64,000 nt of DNA from positions 248,001 to 312,000 of the forward strand of contig NZ_JQKP01000001.1 of NCBI RefSeq assembly GCF_000746095.1. The letters are read 5' to 3'. The position numbers and the translations under genes were made by a program. This DNA is from Ferriphaselus sp. R-1. GTDB lineage: Bacteria > Pseudomonadota > Gammaproteobacteria > Burkholderiales > Gallionellaceae. Below the pieces are notes generated by a model. That model was not told the origin of the DNA, searched no databases, and saw only the letters and a program-made list of their open reading frames with translations. Positions 49,423 to 58,933 of the stretch are shown piece after piece. Each line of letters starts with the position of its first letter. Position 1 is the first letter of the stretch.

Positions 49423-49734
49423 TTACAGCGACAGGATGAACTTGGCCAGACCCTTGATCTGCTCATCGTTGGCACCCAGACCACGGGGAGTCATTTGGCC
49501 CATGTTCCAGCCGAACTTACCACCCTTGGTGATGTTGGCGATCAGGGTAGCTTCAGCGTCCTTCTGACCCTTGTACTTGGCAGCCACATCTTTCCATGCC
49601 GGACCGACCAGCTTGGTGTCGACCTTGTGGCATGCGGCACACTTGGCCTTGCCATCAGCAGGCATGTCTGTAGCCATTGCGTTGCCAGCGAACATCAAAC
49701 CAGCTACTGCTACTGCAGCGAAAATAGACTTCAT
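49423..49734 (-). CDS. Small class I cytochrome c (c551/c552 type)
   Basis: 103 residues from ATG 49734 with GGAG upstream. The signal peptide (MKSIFAAVAVAGLMFAGNAMA) leaves a mature protein of about 82 residues. The heme site is CAACH, with a likely axial Met in FGWNMGQMTPRGL. It is a soluble periplasmic electron carrier. The single-gene unit has a strong terminator. The donor and acceptor are not shown by the context. Confidence 0.93.
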   Translation of the reverse strand: MKSIFAAVAVAGLMFAGNAMATDMPADGKAKCAACHKVDTKLVGPAWKDVAAKYKGQKDAEATLIANITKGGKFGWNMGQMTPRGLGANDEQIKGLAKFILSL

Positions 49735-49914
49735 ATTCTTCTCCGAGATAATCAACACATTGTCAGTGGAGGATGCCCCCCGTTCTTTGCTACTAAGTCG
49801 CTAGCCCTGAGCGGTGCCAAAGACCAAGCGACGAGATATTAACGCAAACGGAATATGCTGGGTTGACAAAAATAGCAGGGAATCCGTGTGGCTGCGCACT
49901 GAGCGGGACGCGGC

Positions 49915-51369
49915 TCAATGGATGAGAAAGATCGTCGCCAGTCCGAGGAAAATGAAGAACCCGCCGCTATCGGTGATGGCGGTAAGCAGCACGCTGGAGC
50001 CTATGGCGGGGTCACGTCCCATCCGCTGCATGGTGAGTGGGACCACCAGTCCGACGATGGCCCCCAATAACAGGTTGAGCAGCATGGCTCCGGTCATCAC
50101 CAGCCCCAGCGGTACGCTGTGGTACAGGAAGTAGGCGAACAGTCCGGCGACACCGCCCCATACCAATCCGTTCAGTCCGCTGATGGCCAGCTCTTTGAGC
50201 AACAGGTGGCGTGCGCTGGCCGGAGTGACCACGCCCAAGGCCAGGGAGCGGATGATGATGGTGGTGGTCTGGTTGCCGGAGTTGCCGGCGATACCGGCGA
50301 CGATGGGCATCAGGGTGGCGAGGGCGACGAACTTTTCGATCGTGCCTTCGAAGCTGCCGATCACGCGCGAGGCGAAGAAGGCAGTGCACAGATTGAGCGC
50401 CAGCCACAACCAGCGGTTCTGCGCCGATTTCCACACGGAAGCGAAGATGTCTTCTTCTTCGCGCAGACCCGCCTGGTTCAGCAGCTCGGTCTCGGATTCT
50501 TCGCGAATGAAGTCCACCACCGCGTTCACCGTCACCCGGCCAACCAGCTTCCCGTCCTCGTCCACCACCGGTGCGGACACCAGATCGTAGCGCTCGAAGG
50601 CCTGCGCCGCCTGTTCGGCCTGGTCGTCCGGATGCAGGGTGACCGTCTCGTGCTTGACCAGCGTCGAGACATCCGTCTCCGGTTCGTTGACCAGCAGCAG
50701 ATGGATAGGGAGCACGCCCTTGAAATGCTCTTCGCGATCGACCACGAACAGTTGGTCGGTATGGTCGGGCAGCTCGTCGAAGCGGCGCAGGTAGCGCGAC
50801 ACCACTTCCAGCGTTACATCCTCGCGTATGGTCACCATGTCGAAATCCATCAGCGCGCCGACGGAGTCTTCGGGATAGGACATGGCGGCGCGCAGCTGCT
50901 CGCGCTCTTCCACCGGCAGTGACTTGAACACGTCGCGCATCACCGCCTGCGGCAGGTCGGGGGCCAGGTCGGCGATCTCGTCGGTATCGAGCTGCTCGGT
51001 TGCCTCGACCAATTCGTCGCGGCTCATGGTGGCGATCAGCGATTCGCGCACCGCGTCGGAGACTTCGATCAGAATGTCACCGTCACGGTTGGCCTTGACC
51101 AGATCCCAGACGATCAGGCGTTGCTCGATCGGCAGCGCTTCCAGAATGTAGGCGATGTCCGCCGGATGCAAGGTCTCCAGCTTGTCACTGAGCTCGCTCA
51201 GGTGGCGCTTGTGCAGGATGGTCTCGACCAGCTCATGGCGTTCTTCACGCGGCATGGATTGCTTGTGTACCAGCGACTCCACCAGCCCGTGACGATGCAG
51301 CAGCGCCTCGACCTGCTTCAGGTGATGCTGCACGTCTTCGGTGTAATGATGTTCGTGGTTGTCGGTCAT
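49915..51369 (-). CDS. mgtE: Magnesium transporter MgtE
   Basis: 484 residues. Cytoplasmic N domain (LHPADIAYILEALPIEQRLIVWDLV, acidic helices), two CBS domains (VGALMDFDMVTIREDVTLEVV; VKHETVTLHPDDQAEQAAQAFERYDLVSAPVVDEDG) and five C-terminal membrane helices with the pore signature (IVAGIAGNSGNQTTTIIIRSLALG). It is a Mg2+-gated channel-type importer. It is monocistronic by spacing. Confidence 0.95.
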   Translation of the reverse strand: MTDNHEHHYTEDVQHHLKQVEALLHRHGLVESLVHKQSMPREERHELVETILHKRHLSELSDKLETLHPADIAYILEALPIEQRLIVWDLVKANRDGDILIEVSDAVRESLIATMSRDELVEATEQLDTDEIADLAPDLPQAVMRDVFKSLPVEEREQLRAAMSYPEDSVGALMDFDMVTIREDVTLEVVSRYLRRFDELPDHTDQLFVVDREEHFKGVLPIHLLLVNEPETDVSTLVKHETVTLHPDDQAEQAAQAFERYDLVSAPVVDEDGKLVGRVTVNAVVDFIREESETELLNQAGLREEEDIFASVWKSAQNRWLWLALNLCTAFFASRVIGSFEGTIEKFVALATLMPIVAGIAGNSGNQTTTIIIRSLALGVVTPASARHLLLKELAISGLNGLVWGGVAGLFAYFLYHSVPLGLVMTGAMLLNLLLGAIVGLVVPLTMQRMGRDPAIGSSVLLTAITDSGGFFIFLGLATIFLIH

Positions 51370-51400
51370 CGGCGGCCTGCTCTAAAGTGGCGGCTATTCT

Positions 51401-51426
51401 AATGAAAATGCCTGCTTGGCGGGCAT
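51401..51426 (-). terminator. Weak terminator after ubiX
   Basis: On the minus strand ATGCCCGC / GCAGGCAT (one mismatch) is followed by TTTTCATT. Located between the ubiX stop and mgtE. Confidence 0.4.
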
Positions 51427-51447
51427 AAACTTGTCATCGTTGCGGGA

Positions 51448-52047
51448 TTATTCTCCCCAGGGGGCGATCAGGTCCTGCCTGACGCCCAAGTGGTCCAGAA
51501 TGCGCGCCACCACGAAATCCACCATGTCTTGTACCGTCTTGGGGTGGTGGTAGAAACCGGGGTTGGGCGGCAGGATGACCGCCCCGGCCTGGGCCAGGCG
51601 CAGCATGTTTTCCAGATGGATGGTGGAGAACGGTGCTTCGCGCGGTACCAGGATCAGTGTGCGTTTCTCTTTCAGCATCACATCGGCGGCACGAGCGATC
51701 AGGTCGTCCGACAGGCCCGCTGCCACTGCCGCCAGCGTGCCCATGGTGCAGGGGCAGATCACCATCGCGTCGCCGGGATTCGAGCCGGAGGCCATCGGCG
51801 CGAACCAGTCGTCGCGACCATACACCTCCAGCTGGCCGGTGAAGGTGCCGAGGTGTTCGAGCAGCAACTTCTTGGCTTCCTGCGGGCGGGAAGGCAGGGT
51901 GAACTCCATCTCCTGGCGGGCGACGATCTGGGCGGCTTGCGAGTAGACCAGTTGTACGCGCTGCCGGCTTTGCAACAGACATTCGAGCAGGCGCAGGGCA
52001 TAAGGCAGGCCGGATGCGCCGGTGATGGCTAGGGTGATGGTCTTCAT
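51448..52047 (-). CDS. ubiX: Flavin prenyltransferase UbiX
   Basis: 199 residues from ATG 52047 (MKTITLAITGASGLPYALRLLECLL, with the Gly/Ser FMN-binding turn). Further markers are MVICPCTMGTLAAVAAGLSDDLIARAADVMLKE and LVPREAPFSTIHLENM. UbiX makes prenylated FMN for the UbiD decarboxylase in ubiquinone synthesis. It overlaps the upstream Gx-transporter gene by 4 bases. Confidence 0.95.
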   Translation of the reverse strand: MKTITLAITGASGLPYALRLLECLLQSRQRVQLVYSQAAQIVARQEMEFTLPSRPQEAKKLLLEHLGTFTGQLEVYGRDDWFAPMASGSNPGDAMVICPCTMGTLAAVAAGLSDDLIARAADVMLKEKRTLILVPREAPFSTIHLENMLRLAQAGAVILPPNPGFYHHPKTVQDMVDFVVARILDHLGVRQDLIAPWGE

Positions 52048-52577
52048 GGTGGTGTGGCCGGGCTCGACAAAAATCGGGCGGCGATTATACCGTTCACCGT
52101 GCCGAACAACAGCGCGGCTGCGGCAAAGATGGGCAACAGCCAGGCGATCCCGGCGTGGGGGATGAGCCAGAGATAGACCACCGCCATTTGTCCCGCGATG
52201 TGGGCGAAAGCGGCGAGGATACTCTGACTGATCGTCCCGAACAGGCGCTGCGACAGGTGGCGGCTGGCGGCCAGCACCAGCAGGCTGCACACGGCACCGG
52301 ACAAGCTGAGGAAGAATCCCGGTGCGAGGAAATTGCCGAACAGCAGGCTGCCCGCCATGACGCGCAACAGCGAGACCCACGCAGCTGCCCGCCAGCCATA
52401 ACGCGCCAACACGATCAGGGTGACGATGTTCGCCAGTCCAGGTTTGACTCCCGGCAAGGGCGACGGAATCGCCGCTTCCAGCACCGACAAGCCCAATGCT
52501 GCCGCCGCCATGCGCGCCAGATGATGGTCTTCGCTCGATGTTTCAAGTTTCAGGCTAGGCATCATTTGGAGTAGCAA
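52044..52577 (-). CDS. Gx transporter family membrane protein
   Basis: 177 residues (Met22 is another possible start). Several hydrophobic helices and a family pattern LSVLEAAIPSPLPGVKPGLANIVTLIVLARYGWRAAAWVSLLRVMAGSLLFG. This family (also called heptaprenyl diphosphate synthase component I) often sits beside NusG-II and ApbE genes. A NusG-II gene is next upstream. Substrate unknown. It overlaps ubiX by 4 bases. Confidence 0.75.
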   Translation of the reverse strand: MLLQMMPSLKLETSSEDHHLARMAAAALGLSVLEAAIPSPLPGVKPGLANIVTLIVLARYGWRAAAWVSLLRVMAGSLLFGNFLAPGFFLSLSGAVCSLLVLAASRHLSQRLFGTISQSILAAFAHIAGQMAVVYLWLIPHAGIAWLLPIFAAAALLFGTVNGIIAARFLSSPATPP

Positions 52578-52600
52578 GTGCTGAGTGCTGAGTGCTGAGT
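52577..52600. repeat. Heptamer tandem repeat between the NusG-II and Gx genes
   Basis: AGTGCTG occurs three times in a row plus a partial fourth copy. An imperfect inverted match (ACTCAGCATT) follows at about 52620-52629, so the RNA could fold. It lies just upstream of the Gx-transporter start on the minus strand. Confidence 0.7.
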
Positions 52601-52642
52601 GAAGTCAGGCCTGCTTGGTACTCAGCATTCGTTGCTCCGCAC

Positions 52643-53011
52643 TCAATAATTAAGGCTGTCATAGTTCTTGGTGCGTCCGGCCAGTTCTACGCTGATCTCG
52701 TTCGGCAGGCAGATGGCGATCTCGCCTGCTTGTTTGAGCCAGCCTTGGCGTACGCAGTATTGGCGCGGGCTGGGGTCGGATTCGATACGGGCTTGTCGGT
52801 CATGGATGGTGATGACGCTGATGCCGAGCGGGCCGGGGACGTGCAGTTGGCTGTCGGGGGAGAGCGGCAGTTCGCGGAACACTTTGCCGCCGCTGCGCAC
52901 GATGGCGCGATCCGCCGCGCCGCCATTCCAGCAGACCGACATCAGCCAGACGGTGACTGCCCCACCTGCCAGCATCGTCAGCCAATCGCCGGGGCGGATG
53001 GCGTTCAGCAT
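52643..53011 (-). CDS. NusG domain II-containing protein
   Basis: 122 residues. An N-terminal membrane or signal segment (GDWLTMLAGGAVTVWLMSVCW) is followed by a beta-rich domain (RAIVRSGGKVFRELPLSPDSQLHVPGPLGISVITIHDRQARI, QYCVRQGWLKQAGEIAICLPNEI), the pattern of exported NusG-II proteins. They co-occur with Gx transporters and flavin transferase ApbE. No apbE is here. Function unknown. It starts 4 bases after the rapZ stop. Confidence 0.75.
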   Translation of the reverse strand: MLNAIRPGDWLTMLAGGAVTVWLMSVCWNGGAADRAIVRSGGKVFRELPLSPDSQLHVPGPLGISVITIHDRQARIESDPSPRQYCVRQGWLKQAGEIAICLPNEISVELAGRTKNYDSLNY

Positions 53012-53015
53012 GGCT

Positions 53016-53852
53016 TCAGCCCAGCTCGCGGTGGCGCACCAGCACTTGTTGCTGCGGGGCGAAGTGGCGTGCCAGGCGTTCGGTCAGGTAGACCGAGCGG
53101 TGCTGGCCGCCGGTGCAGCCGACGGCGACAGTGAGGTAGCTGCGGTTGTCGTCGACATAGGCGGGCAGCCAGCGCTCGACGAATCCGCAGATGTCGTCGT
53201 ACATCTGCTGCACGGCGGGGAGCGGTTCCAGGAATTCGACCACCTTGGCATCGCGCCCGGTGAGCGGGCGCAGGAAGGGGTTGTAATGCGGGTTGGGCAG
53301 GCAGCGCACATCGAACACCATGTCGGCATCCAGCGGGATGCCGTGCTTGAATCCGAAGGACTGGAACAGCAGGGTGAGCCTGGCCCGGTCGAGCTGGATG
53401 AACGATTTGACCCAGGCGCGCAGGGCGTTCGGATTGAGGTCGCTGGTATCGATGTGGTGGCCGATGCCGCCTATGCTGGCCAGCATCTCACGCTCCTGTT
53501 GCACGCATTCCGGCAGCGTCCGCGTGTCGTCGCTCAGGGGATGGCGGCGGCGGGTTTCGGAGAAGCGCCTCACCAGCTCGTTGTTGTTGGCATCGAGGAA
53601 CAGCAGGCGCACGTCGATGCCCTGGATGCGGAAGCGCTCGATCAGTTGCGGCAACTCGCGCACACTGCTGCCACTGCGTACGTCGACCGCCACGGCGATC
53701 TGGCGATAGCCCGCCTGATGCAGGTTATCCATCAAGGTGGGCAGCAGCTCGGCAGGCAGATTGTCGACGCAATAGAAGCCGCTGTCTTCCAGCAGCTTGA
53801 TGGCGATGCTCTTGCCGGAGCCGGACAGGCCGCTGATGAGGAACAGTTGCAT
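53016..53852 (-). CDS. rapZ: RNase adapter protein RapZ
   Basis: 278 residues. Walker A GLSGSGKS at 8-15 and the conserved C-terminal RNA-binding region ([39 protein letters not shown]). In enterobacteria RapZ guides RNase E to small RNAs controlling glucosamine-6-phosphate synthase. In betaproteobacteria it lies at the end of the rpoN-hpf-ptsN-hprK cluster, as here. Start abuts the hprK stop. Confidence 0.95.
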   Translation of the reverse strand: MQLFLISGLSGSGKSIAIKLLEDSGFYCVDNLPAELLPTLMDNLHQAGYRQIAVAVDVRSGSSVRELPQLIERFRIQGIDVRLLFLDANNNELVRRFSETRRRHPLSDDTRTLPECVQQEREMLASIGGIGHHIDTSDLNPNALRAWVKSFIQLDRARLTLLFQSFGFKHGIPLDADMVFDVRCLPNPHYNPFLRPLTGRDAKVVEFLEPLPAVQQMYDDICGFVERWLPAYVDDNRSYLTVAVGCTGGQHRSVYLTERLARHFAPQQQVLVRHRELG

Positions 53853-54802
53853 CACATGTTCTCCAGCCCGCGCTCCATCTCGGCCTGGTGGCGGTTGAAG
53901 AACTCTTTCATGGTGTCGATGCCGCGTTCCTGCAACACATAGTTGCGCGCGGCGGCTTCCACCAGCACGGCCAGGTTGCGCCCGGCGGTCACGGGGATGT
54001 TGACGGTGTTGATCTGGATGCCGAGTATCTCCTGGTACGTCGCATTGAGCGGCAACCTTTCCAGTTTGGACAGGTCGCCGCCGGGCGGGCGATGCAGGTG
54101 GACGATCAGTTTGAGCGATTTGCGCAGGCGCACGGCGGTCTCGCCGAACATGGTGCGGATGTTGAGCATGCCCAAGCCGCGCACTTCGAGGAAGTCGCGC
54201 AGCAACTCCGGACACTTGCCTTCCAGCGTGTCCGGCGAGGTGCGGTAGAACTCGGTGATGTCGTCGGCGACCAGACTGCTGCCGCGCGTGATCAATTCAA
54301 GGCCGAGTTCGCTCTTGCCCACGCCGCTGTCGCCGGTGATGAGTACGCCGATGCCCATCACGTCGAGGAACACGCCGTGGCGGGTGGTCGACTCGGCCAG
54401 GGCGGCGACGATGTAGTGACGAACCAGCCACATCAAGTGGACGCTGTTCTTGGGCGAGTGGAACAGCGGTGTGTGCGTACGGTCGGCGTAGGCGATGAGT
54501 GGCTGCGGGATCTCGTCGGTACCGGCGACGATCAGGCACAGCGCATCACCGCGTTCCAGCCGGTCGAACGAGGCCTGCAAGGCATCAGCATCCAGGCCAT
54601 GCAGGTAATCCAGTTCTATGCTGCTGAACACCTGTACCCAGTTCGGGTGGATCAGATTCATGTGGCCGATCAAGCCCTTGTTGGAGGCATTGACCAGCTC
54701 GCTGTTGAGTATCTTGTCAGCCCCGCCTTCGCCGGCCACCCATACCAGGCCGAGACGCTCCTGTTTGTCTTCGAACAGCCGGCGGATGTCTACGTGTGCC
54801 AT
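53852..54802 (-). CDS. hprK: HPr kinase/phosphorylase
   Basis: 316 residues from ATG 54802 ([27 protein letters not shown]). Walker A GDSGVGKS at 157-164 and the HprK signature [20 protein letters not shown]. It phosphorylates or dephosphorylates Ser46 of HPr. In proteobacteria it works within a mostly regulatory PTS. Ten residues further upstream are open but do not fit the family. It precedes rapZ with a one-base overlap. Confidence 0.95.
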   Translation of the reverse strand: MAHVDIRRLFEDKQERLGLVWVAGEGGADKILNSELVNASNKGLIGHMNLIHPNWVQVFSSIELDYLHGLDADALQASFDRLERGDALCLIVAGTDEIPQPLIAYADRTHTPLFHSPKNSVHLMWLVRHYIVAALAESTTRHGVFLDVMGIGVLITGDSGVGKSELGLELITRGSSLVADDITEFYRTSPDTLEGKCPELLRDFLEVRGLGMLNIRTMFGETAVRLRKSLKLIVHLHRPPGGDLSKLERLPLNATYQEILGIQINTVNIPVTAGRNLAVLVEAAARNYVLQERGIDTMKEFFNRHQAEMERGLENM

Positions 54803-54812
54803 GTCGATCCGC

Positions 54813-55268
54813 CTAGGCTTGCCAATCGGCAAAGAGTCGATACAGCTCGGCGGGGTCGTCGCTGGCCAGCAATTGGTCGCGGAACGACTTCTCGCAGAAC
54901 ATCTGGGCCAGCTCGCTCAGCAGTTGCAAATGCAGGTCGGTCGCCCGTTCTGGCACCAGCAGGACGAAGATCAGGCTGACCGGAAGGCCATCCGGTGCGT
55001 CGAACGGGATGGGCGCGGTGGTCTTGACGAAGCAGGCGACGGGATCGCGCAGGCCCTTGACGCGACCGTGCGGGATGGCGACACCTTGTCCCAATCCGGT
55101 CGAGCCCAGTCGTTCGCGCGCGAACAGGCTGTCGAACACCTGACTGCGGGCGATGTTGCGCGTGTTCTCGAACAGGATGCCGACGCGCTCGAACACACGC
55201 TTCTTGCTGGTGGATTCGGCATCTACCAGGACGTTTTCGGGCGGCAGGAGGTTACTAATCAAACCCAT
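54813..55268 (-). CDS. ptsN: Nitrogen-PTS EIIA component PtsN
   Basis: 151 residues, PTS EIIA type-2 domain. The phosphorylatable His67 is in GQGVAIPHGRVKGL. Conserved ARERLGSTGLG precedes it. PtsN is the terminal acceptor of the nitrogen PTS and regulates potassium transport and stress responses. Its position after rpoN-hpf and before hprK is standard. Confidence 0.95.
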   Translation of the reverse strand: MGLISNLLPPENVLVDAESTSKKRVFERVGILFENTRNIARSQVFDSLFARERLGSTGLGQGVAIPHGRVKGLRDPVACFVKTTAPIPFDAPDGLPVSLIFVLLVPERATDLHLQLLSELAQMFCEKSFRDQLLASDDPAELYRLFADWQA

Positions 55269-55281
55269 GGGGCTTATCCAT

Positions 55282-55307
55282 GAAAAAGGGCGGCCACGAG
55301 GCCGCCC
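55282..55307 (-). terminator. Intrinsic terminator between hpf and ptsN
   Basis: On the minus strand GGGCGGCC / GGCCGCCC with a 4-base loop is followed by TTTTTCA. It would end or attenuate the lpt-rpoN-hpf transcript before ptsN. Confidence 0.8.
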
Positions 55308-55315
55308 ATGAAGGG

Positions 55316-55639
55316 TTATTCTGCTTCAACTACCTTGCCGGAGTCGTCATGACGGCGCGCGGTGTTCTTTTCCTTGTGCTTCAGCACCTGGCGGTCCAGT
55401 TTCTCGATCAGCTCGTCGATGGCGACGTACAGGTTGGTGTCCTGGCATTCGACGAAAATGGTCTTGCCGCTGATGTGCACGGTGGCCTCAGCCTTTTGTT
55501 GGAGCTTGTCCACGGACAGGATGACGCTGACATCCAGTACGTTGTCAAAATGTTTTTTGATCTTGCCCAGTTTGCTGACCACATGCTCACGAATGGCGGG
55601 GGTGACTTCCAGATGATGTCCGCTGAGGTTGAGGTTCAT
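55316..55639 (-). CDS. hpf: Ribosome hibernation promoting factor (short HPF)
   Basis: 107 residues (MNLNLSGHHLEVTPAIREHVVSKLGKIKKHFDNV). It is a short HPF/YfiA-type protein that binds the decoding centre and promotes inactive 100S or 70S ribosomes. No long C-terminal dimerisation domain is present. It directly follows rpoN (12-base gap), as in most proteobacteria, followed by a terminator. Confidence 0.94.
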   Translation of the reverse strand: MNLNLSGHHLEVTPAIREHVVSKLGKIKKHFDNVLDVSVILSVDKLQQKAEATVHISGKTIFVECQDTNLYVAIDELIEKLDRQVLKHKEKNTARRHDDSGKVVEAE

Positions 55640-55651
55640 GGTTGCTCCTTT

Positions 55652-57061
55652 TTATAGTGATTTACGAAGATTGACCGGGAGGATATTAAGCGATTCCCGG
55701 TATTTTGCCACAGTGCGCCGGGCAACTTGTATGCCCTGCGACACGAGGATTTCTGCCAGGCCGCTGTCGCTCAGAGGGTGATGCGGGTCCTCTTGCGAGA
55801 TCAGCTGCTTGATGAGTGCGCGAATGGCCGTGGCGGAACAGGCGCCGCCGCTGTCGGTGGATACGCCACTGCCAAAGAAATACTTGAATTCAAAGATGCC
55901 GCGCGGGGTCAGCATGAACTTCTGGGTGGTCACGCGCGAGATGGTGGATTCGTGCAGCTCCAGCTCTTCGGCGATCTCGCGCAACACCAGCGGGCGCATG
56001 GCCACTTCGCCGTGTTCGAAGAACATGCGTTGACGTTCCACGATGGCCCGGGCGACACGCTGGATGGTGTCGAAGCGTTGCTGCATGTTCTTGATGTACC
56101 AACGCGCCTCTTGCAACTGTCCGGCCATTTGCGGAGAGCTCTGTTCGTCGCGGCCCTGCATGAGATTGGCGTACAACTGGTTCACACGCAGGCGCGGCAT
56201 GGCCTCCGGGTTGAGTCGCACGGTCCAGCGACCGCGCTGGCGCTCGACGATGACATCGGGCACTACGTAATCGCTGACGCGCTGGTCGTAGCGGGAGGCA
56301 GGGCGCGGATCGAGTTGCAGGATCAGCGCCTGAGCGACGCGCAACTCATCATCGGAGCAATGCAGGTGTCGTTTCAGGCGCATGTAGTCATGCGCGGCCA
56401 GCAGGTCCAAGTGTTGGGCGGCGAGCCGCAGTGCCAGCTGCCGTCCAGGTTGGTCATCGGGCAGGGCGCGCAGTTGCAGGGACAGGCACTCGGCCAGGTC
56501 GCGTGCGGCGATGCCGGGCTCGTCCAGATGCTGCAATTGCACGAGGGCGGTCTCCAGATCGTCCAGCGAGACATCCAGCGCCTCCGGCAGCAGGTCGTGG
56601 ATCTCCTCCAGCGACTGGGTCAGGAAGCCGCTGTCATCCAGCGCGTCGATCAGCAGGGCGATCAGTTGACGGTCGTGATGATCGAGCTGGCTGAGACTGA
56701 GCTGGGTCAGCAGGTGTTCGCGCAAGCTGGGCGAACTGGCAGCGGTCTCCGGATGGTAGTCATCGTCATCATCGCTACTGGATGAACTGGCGGCACGGGG
56801 CAGATCGTCCCAGTCCTGTTCGGCTTTGGGCGTTTCGCTCTCGGATGGGGCGGCACTACTGGTGACAGACGAGCCCTCACCGGTGGAGGCAAAGCTGGTG
56901 ATCTCGTCGTCCTCGCACTCCAGGAACGGATTCTCGTCCAGCAGACGCGCGGTCTCCTGATTGATCTCCAGCGTGGAAAGTTGCAGCAAGCGGATAGACT
57001 GCTGCAACTGTGGCGTGAGCGTCAGTTGTTGGGATTGCCTGAGTTGTAGCGCTGCTTTCAT
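55652..57061 (-). CDS. rpoN: RNA polymerase sigma-54 factor
   Basis: 469 residues. Gln/Leu-rich activator-interacting region I (LRQSQQLTLTPQLQQSIRLLQLSTLEINQE), an acidic region II (about 45-110, with a Ser/Asp run), the core-binding domain, an HTH (LHESTISRVTTQKFMLTPRG) and the RpoN box ARRTVAKYRE near the C-terminus. It directs transcription from -24/-12 promoters with enhancer-binding activators. Cotranscribed with lptB and hpf. Confidence 0.97.
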   Translation of the reverse strand: MKAALQLRQSQQLTLTPQLQQSIRLLQLSTLEINQETARLLDENPFLECEDDEITSFASTGEGSSVTSSAAPSESETPKAEQDWDDLPRAASSSSSDDDDDYHPETAASSPSLREHLLTQLSLSQLDHHDRQLIALLIDALDDSGFLTQSLEEIHDLLPEALDVSLDDLETALVQLQHLDEPGIAARDLAECLSLQLRALPDDQPGRQLALRLAAQHLDLLAAHDYMRLKRHLHCSDDELRVAQALILQLDPRPASRYDQRVSDYVVPDVIVERQRGRWTVRLNPEAMPRLRVNQLYANLMQGRDEQSSPQMAGQLQEARWYIKNMQQRFDTIQRVARAIVERQRMFFEHGEVAMRPLVLREIAEELELHESTISRVTTQKFMLTPRGIFEFKYFFGSGVSTDSGGACSATAIRALIKQLISQEDPHHPLSDSGLAEILVSQGIQVARRTVAKYRESLNILPVNLRKSL

Positions 57062-57091
57062 GCCGGGCGGATCATTGGGTGGGCGTCACTT

Positions 57092-57814
57092 TTATAACTT
57101 GAAATGCTCGCCGAGATACACTTTCCTCACGGCTTCATTATAGATGATTTCCTCGGGCTTGCCCTCCGCCATCACCGCCCCAGCATTGATGATGTAAGCG
57201 CGGTCGCAAATGCCCAGCGTCTCGCGCACGTTGTGGTCGGTGATCAGCACACCGATGCCGCGCTCCTTGAGGAAGCGGATGATCTTCTGGATGTCCAGCA
57301 CGGCGATCGGGTCGACACCGGCGAACGGCTCGTCGAGCAGGATGAAGCGCGGATCGGTAGCCAGCGCGCGCGCGATCTCGCAGCGCCGCCGCTCGCCGCC
57401 GGACAGGCTCAGTGCCGGATTGTCACGGATGTGGCCGATGTGCAGGTCTTCCAGCAGCGATTCCAGAATGGCCTCTTGCTGGGCGTGCGGCAGGCCGCGC
57501 AGTTCCAGCACGGCGCGGATGTTTTCGGTCACGCTCAGACGACGGAAGATCGAGGCTTCCTGCGGCAGGTAGCCGAGTCCGAGCTGGGCGCGGCGGTGGA
57601 TGGGCAGGTGCGTGATCTTGTGCTGATCGATGTAGATGTCGCCGCCGTCCGCCGCGACCAGGCCGACGATCATGTAGAAGCTGGTGGTCTTGCCTGCCCC
57701 GTTGGGGCCGAGCAGGCCGACGACTTCGCCGCTATGCACCGAGAGTGATACGTCCCGCACCACGGTCCGGGTGCGGTACTGTTTCTTCAACGAGGTGGTG
57801 CGCAGTTCGCTCAT
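57092..57814 (-). CDS. lptB: LPS export ABC transporter ATP-binding protein LptB
   Basis: 240 residues. Walker A GPNGAGKT at 36-43, signature [15 protein letters not shown] and Walker [16 protein letters not shown]. LptB powers LptFG extraction of LPS from the inner membrane. It overlaps lptA by 4 bases, continuing the kds-lpt operon. Confidence 0.97.
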   Translation of the reverse strand: MSELRTTSLKKQYRTRTVVRDVSLSVHSGEVVGLLGPNGAGKTTSFYMIVGLVAADGGDIYIDQHKITHLPIHRRAQLGLGYLPQEASIFRRLSVTENIRAVLELRGLPHAQQEAILESLLEDLHIGHIRDNPALSLSGGERRRCEIARALATDPRFILLDEPFAGVDPIAVLDIQKIIRFLKERGIGVLITDHNVRETLGICDRAYIINAGAVMAEGKPEEIIYNEAVRKVYLGEHFKL

Positions 57815-58380
57815 GGTTTGCCCAGGCTGGTCGAGGAGCGGATGGTTACGGGTTCGGCGGCTGCCGGAGCCGATTCGCTCTTGGGTTGGATGACTGCACG
57901 CACGCGGCCACGTGGTCCCGAGGTCGGCGTGCGCGGGCTGTCCACGTGGAAGACCTCGGTTCTGGAGTCATAGGTGATGTGATCGCCGTAGACCTCGTCG
58001 TTGGTGCGCTTCATGTGTGCTTCGCCGAACAGCTCCAGGAACTCGTTCCGCGTGTCGTACTCGATGCGCAGTCCGTCGCCTTCGACGTACTCATCCGCCC
58101 CATCGCGTTTTTGCCTGAAGTGGGCGAGCTTGCCGGTGATCGTGCCGTGCTTGTCTCCGGTCGCGGTCTCAGTGACGACGATCTTGCTGCCAGTGATGAT
58201 GAGTGTGCCCTGAGTGAGTTTCACGTTGCCTTCGAAGATGCTGATCTGCCGGGCATCGTCGATGTTGACCGTATCGGCATCCAGATACATGGGCTGGTCG
58301 CGGTCGGCACGCTCTGCCCAGGCCGATGGCGCGGCGAGCAGCAGGAGGCAGAGCAGGGCGGGCTTAGTTCGTTGGAACAT
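57811..58380 (-). CDS. lptA: LPS transport periplasmic protein LptA
   Basis: 189 residues. Signal peptide [22 protein letters not shown], then the OstA-like beta-jellyroll ([41 protein letters not shown]). LptA forms the periplasmic bridge carrying LPS between LptC and LptD. It has a Ser/Ala-rich C-terminal tail. It overlaps lptC by 17 bases and lptB by 4. Confidence 0.95.
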   Translation of the reverse strand: MFQRTKPALLCLLLLAAPSAWAERADRDQPMYLDADTVNIDDARQISIFEGNVKLTQGTLIITGSKIVVTETATGDKHGTITGKLAHFRQKRDGADEYVEGDGLRIEYDTRNEFLELFGEAHMKRTNDEVYGDHITYDSRTEVFHVDSPRTPTSGPRGRVRAVIQPKSESAPAAAEPVTIRSSTSLGKP

Positions 58381-58933
58381 GTTCGCTTCTCACTTGCGAT
58401 AGCAGGCGGATGATCCGGGTCTTGTTGTCCAGGGTCATGCCGACGGCGTTGACGAGGTTATAGGCATCGCTCATGGTGACCGGGCGGTCGGTCTCGGCGT
58501 AGTCCTGGCTGGGCAGGGCGCGCAGATAAGTGGTAGTCAACACGCGCTCGCTGGCCGTCTGGCTGGCGGCGCGCACGATGCGCACATCGCCGCGCATGAT
58601 GGTTTCGTCGCGCTGGTAGGTGGTGCCGGTCTGGGCCGTGATGCGCAGCGTGGGGCGGTCGGGGGCGAGTGCGAGGATGTCGGGACGCTCCAGATACAGG
58701 GAGTCGTCGTCCGGATAGTGTGTCAGCGTGTGCGCGTTGATGCGGTGATGCGGCCTGCCCTGTTCGTCCAGGGCGGTGGCCTGGAAGTCACTGACGATGA
58801 AATCCGGGTCGTGCAGCTTGCTGTTGTCCTGCACCACAGGCAGCGGCCTGACCTGCTGGTCCAGCCAGTAGGTGCCGGCCAGCAGCAGCAACAAGGGCAG
58901 CAGCGGCAGCCAGTTACGCAGTTTCTCGATCAT
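58364..58933 (-). CDS. lptC: LPS export protein LptC
   Basis: 189 residues from ATG 58933 (MIEKLRNWLPLLPLLLLLAGTYWLDQQV, a single membrane anchor). The periplasmic domain holds the LptC pattern DPDFIVSDFQATALDEQGRPHHRINAHTLTHYPDDDSLYLERPD. LptC receives LPS from LptBFG and passes it to LptA. It overlaps kdsC by 4 bases. Confidence 0.94.
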   Translation of the reverse strand: MIEKLRNWLPLLPLLLLLAGTYWLDQQVRPLPVVQDNSKLHDPDFIVSDFQATALDEQGRPHHRINAHTLTHYPDDDSLYLERPDILALAPDRPTLRITAQTGTTYQRDETIMRGDVRIVRAASQTASERVLTTTYLRALPSQDYAETDRPVTMSDAYNLVNAVGMTLDNKTRIIRLLSQVRSEHVPTN

